Source: Micromonospora_I sp040659735 (GTDB lineage: Bacteria > Actinomycetota > Actinomycetes > Mycobacteriales > Micromonosporaceae). Taken from it: DNA of 64,000 nt. The stretch covers positions 13,919 through 77,918 of the forward strand of contig NZ_JBFANZ010000026.1 in NCBI RefSeq assembly GCF_040659735.1, given 5' to 3'. Below, one piece after another: positions 1 to 9,339 of the stretch (position 1 is the stretch's first letter; each line of letters starts with the position of its first letter). The position numbers and the translations under genes are program-made. The notes beneath the pieces were generated by a model. It had not been told where the DNA came from. It saw only the letters and a program-made list of their open reading frames with translations, and searched no databases.

Positions 1-525
1 GAGCGCCCACAGCTCGGTCGGCCCGTACGCGTGCCGCAGCAGCAGCAACTCGTCGACCCGGCCGGGCGCGCCGGGGCGGCGGATGGCGGCGAGCACGGCG
101 GGGGAGAGTTGCATCGGCACGTAGAGATCGCAGGCCGGGCAGCGCCGGGCGTGTTCGCCCGGCACGTCGCCCAGCTCGGCGGTGCACGCGCCGCAGAAGC
201 GGTGGCTGCGCCGCCACGTCATCACCTGCAGTGCCCGGCCGGCCAGGGCGGCGAGCGGCTCGCCCAACTCGCCCGCGAGCGCCCGCCAACTGCGCCAGGC
301 CCCCAGCCCGCTGTCGGGCGAGGGGAGGGCGGCGGCCCAGACCCGGTGACCGTCCAGCGTGCCGAGCGGCACGCACTCGGTCCCGGTGGGCAGGTCACGC
401 ACGTACGGGAACGGCCCGTCGGCGCCGACGAGCAGCTTGCGTCCGGCGACCACCAGGCACAGGTCGTCGGCGCCGGCGACGCCGGTCGGCGTCGCGTGCG
501 GGACGAAGCGCGGGCGGGGGGTCAT
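1..525 (-). CDS. NADH pyrophosphatase NudC-like, C-terminus outside window
   Basis: The first 175 residues of a minus-strand protein are visible, and the frame runs open off the window edge. A zinc ribbon is formed by C111, C114, C129 and C132, and is followed by SPAVLAAI and TELWAL, as in NudC-type NAD(H) diphosphatases, where the Nudix catalytic domain comes next. That catalytic half lies outside the window, so activity cannot be judged. By family knowledge the enzyme hydrolyses NADH or NAD-capped RNA ends in the cytoplasm. The usual YPR after the ribbon reads YVP here, so the match is to the family layout rather than to a textbook motif. The start ATG at 523-525 is the most upstream plausible codon and has no strong ribosome-binding site. 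Confidence 0.75.
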   Translation of the reverse strand, partial: MTPRPRFVPHATPTGVAGADDLCLVVAGRKLLVGADGPFPYVRDLPTGTECVPLGTLDGHRVWAAALPSPDSGLGAWRSWRALAGELGEPLAALAGRALQVMTWRRSHRFCGACTAELGDVPGEHARRCPACDLYVPMQLSPAVLAAIRRPGAPGRVDELLLLRHAYGPTELWAL

Positions 526-547
526 CGCGCCGGCGGGAGCGGCCCCG

Positions 548-1264
548 TCACCTGGCTCCGGGACGGTGGTCGACGATCCGGGCGCCGCTGGGGATCTTGA
601 AGGCGGTGGCGTCGACGGAGTCACGGTACCGGCTTATCGCGATGTCGACCTGCTGTCCATCGACCACCCCGGTGAAGCTGCCGAGCACCCCTTCGGTGGT
701 GATGCAGGCGTCGAAACTGGAGGCGGCGGCGTTCTTGACCTGCCGCACCTGTACGCAGGTGGCGTGCCGTCCCGCGATGGTGGTGTCCTTCTGCTCGACG
801 ATCGCGTCGGCGTCGAGCGCGGCGGCGGTCAACAGTCCGATCACCACGGTCGGGGTGACCAGGCCCCGCTCGCCGGCGGTCGCGAACGCGCTCGCCGCGG
901 GCTTGGCGCCCGGCGACGGAGGCGGGGTCATGGTGCAGATGCTCTCCGCGCCGGCCGTCCGGCACTCGGTGGTGGCATCGGCGGTGACGATCAGCCGTCC
1001 GCCCGGGAAGATGTACGCCGACCGGGGCGGTTTCGGCGTCTGCGCGATGGTGGCGTTGTCCGCGCCGGGCAGTCGGTAGTCGGCGGAGTAGGTGAGCTCG
1101 CCGGCGCGGTCGAGCCGGGCCGCCAGGTCGTTGACCAGGTCGGCGCGTCCGATGACACGGCCGGCGTCATCGAGGGTCTGGCAGCCCGCACCGGTGATCA
1201 ACACACCCGCGGCGGTCCAGGCCGTCAGGGCTCGGGTCAGGCGTGACGGAGCAGGCATGGGCAC
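548..1264 (-). CDS. putative secreted lipoprotein of unknown function
   Basis: This 238-residue protein begins with a short basic stretch and a hydrophobic segment ending in GAGC, with cysteine at position 28. That resembles a lipoprotein signal peptide, although the lipobox is weak. The rest is a soluble domain of about 200 residues with no motif I can name. Overall layout (signal, then a mostly beta-looking domain with scattered cysteines) recalls actinobacterial surface lipoproteins of the LppX/LprG type, but this is only a resemblance. A second ATG two codons downstream is an equally possible start. The gene is divergent from enolase and sits just upstream of the NudC-like gene on the same strand. 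Confidence 0.7.
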   Translation of the reverse strand: MPMPAPSRLTRALTAWTAAGVLITGAGCQTLDDAGRVIGRADLVNDLAARLDRAGELTYSADYRLPGADNATIAQTPKPPRSAYIFPGGRLIVTADATTECRTAGAESICTMTPPPSPGAKPAASAFATAGERGLVTPTVVIGLLTAAALDADAIVEQKDTTIAGRHATCVQVRQVKNAAASSFDACITTEGVLGSFTGVVDGQQVDIAISRYRDSVDATAFKIPSGARIVDHRPGAR

Positions 1265-1470
1265 CAGCCTTGTCGATGAGGTCAGGCACGCGCAAACAGG
1301 TTCGCAATCTCCGCGTAGATAGTCCGAAAATATCCTTTAGTCCACGATACGGCGGCGCCGGTCGCGGCGCGTGGAGGCAACGACCTGAGCGCGGTCGCCG
1401 CCCGATACGCTGCCAACGGAACGGTCGCACCGTCGCGGCCCGGAAGAACGACCACGAGGAGCGACATACA

Positions 1471-2772
1471 GTGGCCACCATTGAGCAGATCGTCGCGAGG
1501 GAGATCCTCGACTCGCGCGGCAACCCGACGGTCGAGGTCGAGGTCGGACTCGACGACGGCAGCACCGCCCGCGCCGCCGTGCCGTCCGGCGCGTCGACCG
1601 GCGCCTTCGAGGCGATCGAACTCCGCGACGGCGACACCGACCGCTACAACGGCAAGGGCGTGGAACGGGCGGTCGCCAACATCGAGGACCGGATCGTCGA
1701 CCAGCTCATCGGCTACGAGGCCAGCGAGCAGCGCCTCATCGACCAGCGGATGTTCGACATCGACGGCACCGTCGACAAGTCCGGGCTGGGCGCCAACGCG
1801 ATCCTCGGCGTGTCGCTCGCCGTCGCCAAGGCGGCCGCCAACAGCGCCGAGTTGAGCCTCTTCCGCTACCTGGGTGGCCCCAACGCCCACGTGCTGCCGG
1901 TGCCGATGATGAACATCCTCAACGGCGGGGCGCACGCGGACTCCAACGTCGACGTACAGGAGTTCATGATCGCGCCGATCGGCGCGCCGACCTTCCGCGA
2001 CGCGCTCCGCTCGGGCGCGGAGGTCTACCACGCGCTGAAGTCCGTGCTGAAGAAGAAGGGGCTCGGCACCGGCCTCGGCGACGAGGGCGGTTTCGCCCCC
2101 AACCTGCCGACCAACGCCGCCGCCCTCGACCTGATCGCCGAGGCCGTCGAGGCCGCCGGCTACCGGCTCGGCCGCGACATCGTGCTCGCCCTCGACGTGG
2201 CGGCGACGGAGTTCTTCCGCGCCGGCCAGGATTCGAGCGACGGCTCGTACCTCTTCGAGGGCGCCGGCAAGTCGTCCGAGGAGATGACCAACTACTACGC
2301 CAAGCTGGCGGAGACCTACCCGATCGTGTCCATCGAGGACCCGCTCGCGGAGGACGACTGGGCCGGTTGGGCGACCCTCACCGCCAGCCTCGGCGACAAG
2401 ATCCAGATCGTCGGCGACGACCTGTTCGTCACCAACCCGCAGCGCATCGCCCGCGGCATCACCGAGCGCGCCGCCAACGCCGTCCTCGTGAAGGTCAACC
2501 AGATCGGGTCGCTGACCGAGACCTTCGACGCGGTCGACCTGGCCCACCGCAACGGCTTCCGCTGCATGATGAGCCACCGCTCGGGCGAGACCGAGGACAC
2601 CACGATCGCGGACCTGGCGGTGGCCACCGGCTGCGGCCAGATCAAGACCGGCGCGCCGGCACGGTCGGAGCGGGTCGCCAAGTACAACCAGCTGCTGCGC
2701 ATCGAGGAGGAACTGGCCGACGCGGCGCGCTACGCCGGTGCCTCCGCGTTCCCGCGGTACCGTTCCGCGTAA
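1471..2772 (+). CDS. eno: enolase
   Basis: Phosphopyruvate hydratase converts 2-phosphoglycerate to phosphoenolpyruvate in glycolysis and acts in the cytoplasm. The 433-residue length is normal for the family. The N-terminal EILDSRGNPTVEVEV, the loop GDEGGFAP around D204/E205, catalytic lysine K341 in LVKVNQIG, and SHRSGETEDTTIADL from S368 are all present, so the active site looks intact. The open frame extends much further upstream, but the GTG at 1471 follows a GAGGAG ribosome-binding site and gives the conserved N-terminus, so it is the true start. The ftsB-like gene follows after 30 bp, the usual eno-ftsB order in actinobacteria, which suggests co-transcription. Confidence 0.98.
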   Translation: MATIEQIVAREILDSRGNPTVEVEVGLDDGSTARAAVPSGASTGAFEAIELRDGDTDRYNGKGVERAVANIEDRIVDQLIGYEASEQRLIDQRMFDIDGTVDKSGLGANAILGVSLAVAKAAANSAELSLFRYLGGPNAHVLPVPMMNILNGGAHADSNVDVQEFMIAPIGAPTFRDALRSGAEVYHALKSVLKKKGLGTGLGDEGGFAPNLPTNAAALDLIAEAVEAAGYRLGRDIVLALDVAATEFFRAGQDSSDGSYLFEGAGKSSEEMTNYYAKLAETYPIVSIEDPLAEDDWAGWATLTASLGDKIQIVGDDLFVTNPQRIARGITERAANAVLVKVNQIGSLTETFDAVDLAHRNGFRCMMSHRSGETEDTTIADLAVATGCGQIKTGAPARSERVAKYNQLLRIEEELADAARYAGASAFPRYRSA

Positions 2773-2802
2773 CCTGGCCACGGGGGAGGGGGTGCCACGG
2801 CG

Positions 2803-3444
2803 ATGACGCAGCGCCGCACACCGAGTGGACAGGGTCCGGCTCGCCGGCCGGCACAGCCCGGCCGGGTCGGGGCCCGGGGCACCGCTCGCGCGACGGCCCG
2901 CGGTTCCGGCGTACGCCTCGACCCGCGCGGGACCGCCGGCCGTACCCCCGGGTCCGGCCGGTCCGCCGACGCCACGCGCTCCGCGAGCCGCCCCGCGGCG
3001 GCCCGCCGCGCGGCCGCCGGTGGCGCCGCCACGCGCACCTCCGCCCCCCAGCCGCGCCGCTTCACCGGCCGGGCCACGGTCCTGGTCGCCGTCCTCATCA
3101 CGCTCGCCCTCGGCTACACCTATCCGGTCCGGCTCTACCTGAGCCAGCAGTCCGAGATCACCCGCATGGAAGCCGCCCAGGAGGCCCAGCGCAGGCGCAT
3201 CGGCGAGCTGACCGAGGAGGCGGCCAAGTGGAAAGACGACGAGTACGTCCGCATCCAGGCCCGGAAGCGGTTCTACATGGTCTACCCCGGCGAGGTGCCG
3301 CTGCTGGTCCTCTCCGACCCGGAGGGGGCCGCCCGCGACGCGGGCACCGCCCCGACCGCCGGCAAGGCGCAGCCGCCGGACCCCTGGTACGACACGCTGT
3401 GGTCGAGCATCCGGGCCGCCAACACCGAAAGGCCGAAGGAGTGA
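2803..3444 (+). CDS. ftsB: septum formation initiator, FtsB/DivIC family
   Basis: This bitopic membrane protein of 213 residues has a long Arg/Ala/Pro/Gly-rich cytoplasmic tail (about 1-88) and a single membrane segment (about 91-108). An extracellular coiled coil (about 115-145) precedes the conserved block YVRIQARKRFYMVYPGE. This is the DivIC/FtsB architecture; the family bridges FtsL and FtsQ in the divisome. The long disordered N-terminal tail is typical of actinobacterial members. It follows eno by 30 bp and precedes the DUF501 gene by 3 bp, so the three are probably one transcription unit. Confidence 0.9.
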   Translation: MTQRRTPSGQGPARRPAQPGRVGARGTARATARGSGVRLDPRGTAGRTPGSGRSADATRSASRPAAARRAAAGGAATRTSAPQPRRFTGRATVLVAVLITLALGYTYPVRLYLSQQSEITRMEAAQEAQRRRIGELTEEAAKWKDDEYVRIQARKRFYMVYPGEVPLLVLSDPEGAARDAGTAPTAGKAQPPDPWYDTLWSSIRAANTERPKE

Positions 3445-3447
3445 GCT

Positions 3448-3996
3448 GTGACGGTCGTACCGCCGGAGAAGCCGGCCGCTGAGGTCGTACCTCCGCCGGT
3501 GCGGGAACCGGCCACCGAGAGCGACCTCGCCGCGGTGGCCGCGCAGCTCGGACGCACGCCGCGCGGCACCCGCGCCGTGGCGCACCGCTGCCCGTGCGGC
3601 CGCCCGGACGTCGTTGAGACCACCCCGCGGCTGGCCGACGGCACCCCGTTCCCGACCCTCTACTACCTGACCTGCCCCCGCGCGACCAGCGCGTGCAGCC
3701 GGCTGGAGTCGGCCGGGGTGATGAAGGAAATGGCGGACCGCCTCGCCACCGATCCCGAGCTCGCCGAGCGCTACCGGGCGGCGCACGAGGATTACCTGGC
3801 GCGGCGGAACGCGATCGGCGAGGTGCCGGAGATCGCCGGAGTCTCCGCCGGCGGGATGCCCGGCCGGGTGAAATGCCTGCACGTTCACCTCGGACACGCG
3901 CTCGCCGCCGGGCCCGGCGTCAACCCCTTCGGCGACGAGACGCTCGCCCTGGTCGAGCCGTGGTGGCTGGCGGGCCCGTGCGTGGAGCCGGGCTAG
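3448..3996 (+). CDS. DUF501 domain protein
   Basis: This conserved actinobacterial protein of 182 residues is almost always found next to eno and ftsB. Its middle carries HRCPCGRPDVVET and LTCPRATSACSRLES, a cysteine pattern that may bind metal, and later HVHLGHALAAGPGVNPFGDE. No biochemical role is established for the family. The GTG start lies 3 bp after the ftsB stop, and the stop overlaps the start of the following acetyltransferase (TAGTG), so translation is probably coupled along the operon. Confidence 0.9.
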   Translation: MTVVPPEKPAAEVVPPPVREPATESDLAAVAAQLGRTPRGTRAVAHRCPCGRPDVVETTPRLADGTPFPTLYYLTCPRATSACSRLESAGVMKEMADRLATDPELAERYRAAHEDYLARRNAIGEVPEIAGVSAGGMPGRVKCLHVHLGHALAAGPGVNPFGDETLALVEPWWLAGPCVEPG

Positions 3997-4508
3997 TGGG
4001 TCCGGGCATCGTCGTGCGCCGGGCGCGCACGGCGGACGTGCGCGGCATCCGCCGCCTGATCGACACCTACAGCGGCTCCGGGCGGCGGCTGCTGGACAAG
4101 GCGACCGTGGTGCTCTACGAGGACCTTCAGGAGTTCTGGGTCGCGGTCCGCGAATCCGACGGCGTGGTCGTCGGGTGCGGCGCGCTGCACGTCATGTGGG
4201 AGGACCTCGCCGAGATCCGTACCGTCGCGGTCGATCCCGCGTGCCGGGGCATGCGGATCGGTCACCGGATCGTCGCCGAGCTGCTCGCGGTGGCGCGCGA
4301 GTTGGGGGTGGCCCGGGTCTTCGTGCTCACCTTCGAGACCGGGTTCTTCGGCTCGTTCGGTTTCGTCGAGATCGACGGCGCGCCCGTGCCGCAGCCCGTC
4401 TTCGAGCAACTGCTCAGCTCGTACGACGAAGGCGTGGCGGAGTTCCTGGATCTGGAACGCGTCAAGCCGAACACGCTCGGCAACACCCGCATGCTCCTGC
4501 ACCTCTGA
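3996..4508 (+). CDS. argA: GNAT acetyltransferase, N-acetylglutamate synthase-like
   Basis: A single GNAT domain of 170 residues. The acetyl-CoA-binding motif appears as RTVAVDPACRGMRIG (about 75-89), preceded by a conserved VVVGCGALHVMWEDLAEI strand pair. The C-terminal VKPNTLGNTRMLLHL resembles the stand-alone short amino-acid N-acetyltransferases of actinobacteria, such as mycobacterial Rv2747, which make N-acetylglutamate for arginine synthesis. That assignment comes from family resemblance; no arginine gene is nearby. The chosen GTG at 3996 overlaps the DUF501 stop by one base. A longer frame exists upstream but runs through DUF501. Confidence 0.78.
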   Translation: MGPGIVVRRARTADVRGIRRLIDTYSGSGRRLLDKATVVLYEDLQEFWVAVRESDGVVVGCGALHVMWEDLAEIRTVAVDPACRGMRIGHRIVAELLAVARELGVARVFVLTFETGFFGSFGFVEIDGAPVPQPVFEQLLSSYDEGVAEFLDLERVKPNTLGNTRMLLHL

Positions 4509-4543
4509 GCCCCACGATCGCCGTGATCTCGTAGGGTTGCGCT

Positions 4544-5488
4544 GTGACGAGAGTGGCGGCGATCGACTGCGGGACCAACTCCATCCGGCTCCTCGTGGCC
4601 GACCTGCCCCCGGCCGGGGCCGGATCCGACGTGCCCCTGGTCGACGTCGTGCGGCACATGAGGATCGTGCGGCTCGGCGAGGGGGTCGACCGCACCGGCC
4701 GGCTCTCCGCCGCGGCCATCGAGCGCACCCGTGTGGCGCTGGCCGACTACGCCGCCGAGATCGACGCGCTCGGCGCGGAGCGGGTACGGATGTGCGCCAC
4801 CTCCGCCTCGCGCGACGCCGCCAACGCCGACGAGTTCCGGGCGATGGTGGAGTCGACCCTCGGCGTGCCGCCCGAGGTGGTCACCGGTGACGAGGAGGCG
4901 CGACTCTCCTTCATGGGCGCCGTACGCGGGCTCGCCGCCGACACCCGGCCGCCCTACCTGGTGGTCGACATCGGCGGCGGCTCCACCGAGTTCGTCCTCG
5001 GCGACTCGACCGTGCACAGCGCGATCTCCGTCGACATCGGTTGTGTCCGGATGACCGAGCGGCACCTGCACGGTGATCCGCCGACGCGTGACGAGATCGC
5101 CGCCGCCGAGACCGACATCACGTCCACCGTCGACCGTGCGCTCGCCGCCGTACCGGGCCGGGAGGCGAGCACGCTGGTCGGCGTCGCCGGCTCGGTCACC
5201 ACGGTCGCCGCCATCGCGCTCGGGCTTCCCGCGTACCAACCGGAGCGCATCCACCGGGCCCGGGTGTCGTACGACGAGGTGGCCAAGGTGACCGCGGACC
5301 TGCTCGGACGTTCGGCCGCGCAGCGGATGGAGATCCCGGTGATGCACGCCGGCCGGGCCGACGTGATCGGCGCGGGCGCGCTCGTGCTGCGGGTCATCAT
5401 GGAGCGCACCGGCATGTCCTCGGTGGTCGCCAGCGAGCACGACATCCTCGACGGCATCGCCTGGAGCCTTTCCTCGACGACTGAGTAG
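4544..5488 (+). CDS. ppx: exopolyphosphatase / pppGpp phosphohydrolase family
   Basis: This 314-residue member of the ASKHA-fold Ppx/GppA family shows the phosphate-1 loop AAIDCGTNSIRLLVAD at the N-terminus, YLVVDIGGGSTEFVLG in the middle, and VGVAGSVTTVAAIAL later, all typical nucleotide or polyphosphate binding loops. It hydrolyses inorganic polyphosphate or pppGpp; sequence alone does not separate the two. It is shorter than the Gram-negative enzymes and lacks a C-terminal HD extension, like the short mycobacterial Ppx1. A -10-like TAGGGT at 4532-4537 stands 6 nt before the GTG, so the message is probably leaderless and this start is well supported. Confidence 0.93.
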   Translation: MTRVAAIDCGTNSIRLLVADLPPAGAGSDVPLVDVVRHMRIVRLGEGVDRTGRLSAAAIERTRVALADYAAEIDALGAERVRMCATSASRDAANADEFRAMVESTLGVPPEVVTGDEEARLSFMGAVRGLAADTRPPYLVVDIGGGSTEFVLGDSTVHSAISVDIGCVRMTERHLHGDPPTRDEIAAAETDITSTVDRALAAVPGREASTLVGVAGSVTTVAAIALGLPAYQPERIHRARVSYDEVAKVTADLLGRSAAQRMEIPVMHAGRADVIGAGALVLRVIMERTGMSSVVASEHDILDGIAWSLSSTTE

Positions 5489-5542
5489 ATGTTCCGCCTG
5501 TACTGGGCCGGCATCGTTTCCGCGCAGTCATCGCGCCCGCGG

Positions 5543-5590
5543 TACTGCGTTCTTGACGGTACCTCGTATTGCGCAGTAGCGTCTCTATCC
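5543..5590 (+). promoter_or_regulatory. promoter of the padR-like gene with inverted repeat
   Basis: TTGACG (5553-5558) and TAGCGT (5577-5582) are separated by 18 bp, and the GTG start follows 8 nt after the -10, so the mRNA would be leaderless. TACTGCG (5543-5549) and CGCAGTA (5572-5578) form an inverted repeat that flanks the -35 box and reaches the -10. It could be the autoregulatory site of the PadR-type protein encoded just downstream, but this is inference. Confidence 0.5.
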
Positions 5591-5919
5591 GTGGACACCA
5601 CCCAGTTGCTCAAAGGCGTACTGGATCTCGCCGTCCTCGCCGTCCTGCGTCACGGGGACGGCTACGGATACGACATCATGCGCCGCCTGCGCGCCGCCGG
5701 CATCGAGGAGATCGGCGACGCCTCCGTGTACGGGACGTTGCGCCGGCTCTTCAACGCCGGGCTGCTGACGACCTACGTGGTCCCGAGCGAGGAGGGGCCG
5801 CACCGCAAGTACTACGCCCTCAACGCCGCCGGCCGGGACCAGCTCAACCGCTCCGGCAAGGTGTGGCACGCCTTCGCTTCCACCATGGACAGCCTGCTCG
5901 ATGATCGGGGGGTGGCGGC

Positions 5920-5923
<4 letters not shown>
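5591..5923 (+). CDS. PadR-family transcriptional regulator
   Basis: This small winged-helix regulator of 110 residues has the PadR signature LLKGVLDLAVLAVL, then GYGYDIMRRL, ASVYGTLRRLFNAGLL and HRKYYALNAAGRDQL. PadR proteins are usually ligand-responsive repressors. The next gene overlaps the stop codon (ATGA at 5920-5923) and encodes a HAAS-domain membrane protein; such pairs are common, and the regulator generally controls its membrane partner. The GTG at 5591 is chosen because a TAGCGT -10 box lies 8 nt upstream and it starts the conserved domain. An in-frame extension back to 5489 is unlikely. Confidence 0.93.
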
Positions 5924-6915
<992 letters not shown>

Positions 6916-6998
6916 ACGGGGGAGAGGTGGGGTGGCGGGTTGGGAACGCCTGTCGCTACGGTGTCCTGCGCTGATAGACCCCTTGAGAGGACCCCTAC

Positions 6999-7553
6999 GT
7001 GTCTGAGCAGGTCACCCCGCCCCCGCCCCCGTCCTCGCCCGCGACCGGGGCTCAGGTGCCACCGCCCGCCGGTGACGGAGCCACCCCACCGCCCCCCGGT
7101 GACGGAGCCACCCCGCCGCCGGCCGGTGACGACGCCACCCCGCCGCCGGCCGGTGTCGGGCCCACCCCTCCGCCCGCGTTCGGCGCTCCGGCCCAGGAGC
7201 CGAAGAAGCCGTCGGTGATGGGGGGTATCGGCAAGCGCGTCATCGGCGCCGTCGTCGCCTTCGCGGTCATCGCTCTCGGTGGTCTGGCGTGGAAGCAACT
7301 GACCGGCGCGCCGGAGACCGCCAAGGCGGGCGACTGCATGGTCGGTCAGAGCGCCGACAAGCTGAAGACAGTGGAGTGTGGCGACGCGAAGGCCGAGTGG
7401 AAGGTCTCCGGCAAGGTCGACAACAAGTCCGAGTCCGAGGCGAACGACGCCAACGCGATGTGCGCTGCCTACCCGGCCTCCGAGGTGGCCTACTGGGAGG
7501 GCGAAAAGGGCGGCAAGGGCTACGTTCTGTGCCTGGAGCCGATCAAGAAGTAA
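6999..7553 (+). CDS. proline-rich single-pass membrane protein, LppU-like
   Basis: This 184-residue protein has an N-terminal cytoplasmic region made of four 9-residue repeats (GDGATPPPP-like, about 25-60). One membrane helix follows (about 78-95, VIGAVVAFAVIALGGLAW), then an extracellular domain with four cysteines: GDCMVGQ, VECGDAKAEW, AMCAAYP and YVLCLEP. That spacing resembles LppU/SCO3897-like proteins common in actinobacteria, whose function is unknown. The cysteines probably form two disulphides outside the membrane. It starts with GTG. Free-standing, with a probable hairpin terminator downstream. Confidence 0.75.
   Translation: MSEQVTPPPPPSSPATGAQVPPPAGDGATPPPPGDGATPPPAGDDATPPPAGVGPTPPPAFGAPAQEPKKPSVMGGIGKRVIGAVVAFAVIALGGLAWKQLTGAPETAKAGDCMVGQSADKLKTVECGDAKAEWKVSGKVDNKSESEANDANAMCAAYPASEVAYWEGEKGGKGYVLCLEPIKK
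7071..7178 (+). repeat. 27-bp tandem repeat inside the proline-rich gene
   Basis: Four in-frame copies of a 27-bp unit begin at about 7071, 7098, 7125 and 7152. They encode GDGATPPPP, GDGATPPPA, GDDATPPPA and GVGPTPPPA. The first three are nearly identical at DNA level, so copy number may vary by slippage. Confidence 0.85.
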
Positions 7554-7571
7554 TCGATCTCCTTCCGCTGC

Positions 7572-7622
7572 GGCGGCGGGGCGTACGCCAGATCACGAGG
7601 AGGCGTACGCCACGCCGCCGCC
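7572..7622 (+). terminator. hairpin after the proline-rich gene
   Basis: GGCGTACGCC occurs at 7580-7589 and again at 7602-7611. It is self-complementary, so the two copies pair, and flanking GGCGGC / GCCGCC extends the stem. There is no U-run, as is normal for GC-rich actinobacteria. It ends the region after the stop at 7553. Confidence 0.5.
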
Positions 7623-7720
7623 GCCTTTCCCCGTCCCGGTTGGCCATGGCACGCTGACGCGCACACATGTGCGCCACTGTGCGACCAGCCAACGATGACT
7701 GACCGACAGGAGGACGGCCG

Positions 7721-8413
7721 ATGGGCGAAATGGTGAGCTATCGCAGCAACGGGGGATCGAGCGAGGGCTATCTCGCCCTGCCGGCCACCGGGAGTGGTGC
7801 GGGCAGCCCGGCCGTCATCGTGATCCAGGAGTGGTGGGGGCTGGTCCCGCACATCACCTCCGTCGCGGATCGCTTCGCGTCCGCGGGGTTCGTCGCGCTC
7901 GCCCCCGACCTCTACCGCGGCGCGCACACCAGCGAGCCGGACGAGGCCGGCAAGCTGCTGATGGGGCTGGCGATGGACCAGGCGGCCCAGGACATCGCGG
8001 GCGCGGCCAGCTATCTGGTCGAGCGGCCGGAGGTGACCGGCAAGGTCGGCGCGGTGGGCTTCTGCGCCGGTGGCAGTCTCGCGCTCTGGTCAGCGACCCT
8101 TTCGGACCAGATCGTCGCCACGGCCGGCTTCTACCCGGTGATGCCGTGGGAGCGGATGCGTCCGGACTGGTCCGACTACGCCGGCAAGGCCGCACTCATC
8201 CACTGCTCCGAGGAGGACGGCACGTCGGCCGCCGAGGGGATCCAGACCGCCAAGAGCTGCATCGAGAACGCCGGCGGGGAGTGCGTCCTCTACGACTACC
8301 CCGGCACGAAGCACGCGTTCTTCAACGACGACCGGCCGGAGGTCTACGATCGGGCGGCGTCCTCGAGCGCGTGGGCGCGCACTCTGGAGCTGTTCCGGGC
8401 GCGGCTCGGCTGA
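7721..8413 (+). CDS. dienelactone hydrolase family protein
   Basis: An alpha/beta hydrolase of 230 residues with dienelactone hydrolase features: IQEWWG (E36), nucleophile C115 in AVGFCAGGSLAL, an Asp in SEEDGTSA, and His in TKHAFFNDDRPEVYD. The Cys-Asp-His triad appears complete. The family hydrolyses dienelactone in chloroaromatic breakdown, but many members act on other esters or lactones, and no aromatic pathway is nearby, so the substrate is unknown. A ribosome-binding site (AGGAGGAC) lies just before the ATG. It is cytoplasmic, with no signal peptide. Confidence 0.9.
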   Translation: MGEMVSYRSNGGSSEGYLALPATGSGAGSPAVIVIQEWWGLVPHITSVADRFASAGFVALAPDLYRGAHTSEPDEAGKLLMGLAMDQAAQDIAGAASYLVERPEVTGKVGAVGFCAGGSLALWSATLSDQIVATAGFYPVMPWERMRPDWSDYAGKAALIHCSEEDGTSAAEGIQTAKSCIENAGGECVLYDYPGTKHAFFNDDRPEVYDRAASSSAWARTLELFRARLG

Positions 8414-8496
8414 CCGGGTCACGCGTCGTCGATCAGGGCGTCCCACGCGCTGCCCGCGCCGGGGGCGCCCTGATCGCGTACCAGGAGAGGAACCAG

Positions 8497-9231
8497 GTGA
8501 GCCGTACCGCTGACGAGGTCTCCGCCCAGGCTCGGCTGGCGGCCGACCTGATCGAGCTCGACAGCGCGGTGGCCGGTTGTTATGCCTGCCCCAGGCTCGT
8601 CGCCTGGCGCGAAGAGGTGGCGGCGACCCGGCGGGCGGCGTTCCGCGACGAGGAGTACTGGGGGCGGCCGCTGCCGGGCTTCGGCACCTCCGACGCCCGG
8701 ATCGCCATTCTCGGCCTCGCGCCGGCCGCGCACGGCGGCAACCGGACGGGTCGGATCTTCACCGGCGACCGTTCCGGGGACGTGCTCTTCGCCGCCCTGC
8801 ACCGTGCCGGGCTGGCCAATCAGCCGACGAGCGTGGCGCTCGACGACGGCCTGACGCTGCGGGACACCCGGATCTTCCCCGCCGTGCGCTGCGCGCCGCC
8901 GGCCAACAAGCCGACCCCTGCCGAACGTGAGACCTGCGCCCCCTGGTTTCACCGGGAGGTTGAGCTGATCCGTCCCACCCTGCGGGTGGTGGTCGCGCTC
9001 GGCGCGTTCGCCTGGGCCGCGTGGTGGCCGGCGCTGACCGCCGTGTACGGCGTGCGCCCGCCCACGCCCCGCCCCGCGTTCGGGCATGGGGCACACTGGT
9101 CGGGCGCGGGAGCGCCCGAGCTGTTGGGCTCCTACCACGTCAGCCAGCAGAACACCTTTACCGGCCGTCTGACACCCGCGATGCTGGACGAGGTCTTCGC
9201 CCGGGCGAAGACCCTCGCGGGGTTGACGTGA
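8497..9231 (+). CDS. uracil-DNA glycosylase, family 5 (UdgB)
   Basis: An iron-sulfur uracil-DNA glycosylase of 244 residues, acting in base excision repair. Motif 1 is GLAPAAHGGNRTGR (73-86), the UdgB hallmark that lacks the usual catalytic acid. The four likely cluster ligands are C28 and C31 (GCYACPRL), C132 and C147. The C-terminal motif is SYHVSQQNTFTGRLTP. UdgB enzymes remove uracil and also hypoxanthine or ethenocytosine; they are well known in GC-rich bacteria and mycobacteria, where cytosine deamination is a heavy load. The GTG at 8497 follows an AGGAGAGG ribosome-binding site. The much longer open frame upstream is an artefact of GC bias. Confidence 0.93.
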   Translation: MSRTADEVSAQARLAADLIELDSAVAGCYACPRLVAWREEVAATRRAAFRDEEYWGRPLPGFGTSDARIAILGLAPAAHGGNRTGRIFTGDRSGDVLFAALHRAGLANQPTSVALDDGLTLRDTRIFPAVRCAPPANKPTPAERETCAPWFHREVELIRPTLRVVVALGAFAWAAWWPALTAVYGVRPPTPRPAFGHGAHWSGAGAPELLGSYHVSQQNTFTGRLTPAMLDEVFARAKTLAGLT

Positions 9232-9339
9232 CTCGGGCTCACACGGCTAGGGGCGACCGCGCGGCGGAGGGACGGCGATGAGAAGCCGCCGGCCGGAACG
9301 CGGAATCAGCGCTACGGAAAATCGGACGTAACCACCACA

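Noticed and set aside
1282..3897. 871-residue open frame on the minus strand, antisense to eno and ftsB
   Set aside because: It is opposite to strongly conserved genes, has low-complexity Arg/Gly/Ala-rich content and no family motif; GC bias alone makes such frames.
7580..7611. GGCGTACGCC pair as a regulatory operator
   Set aside because: The pair lies right after a stop codon and extends into a longer stem, so a transcription terminator explains it better.
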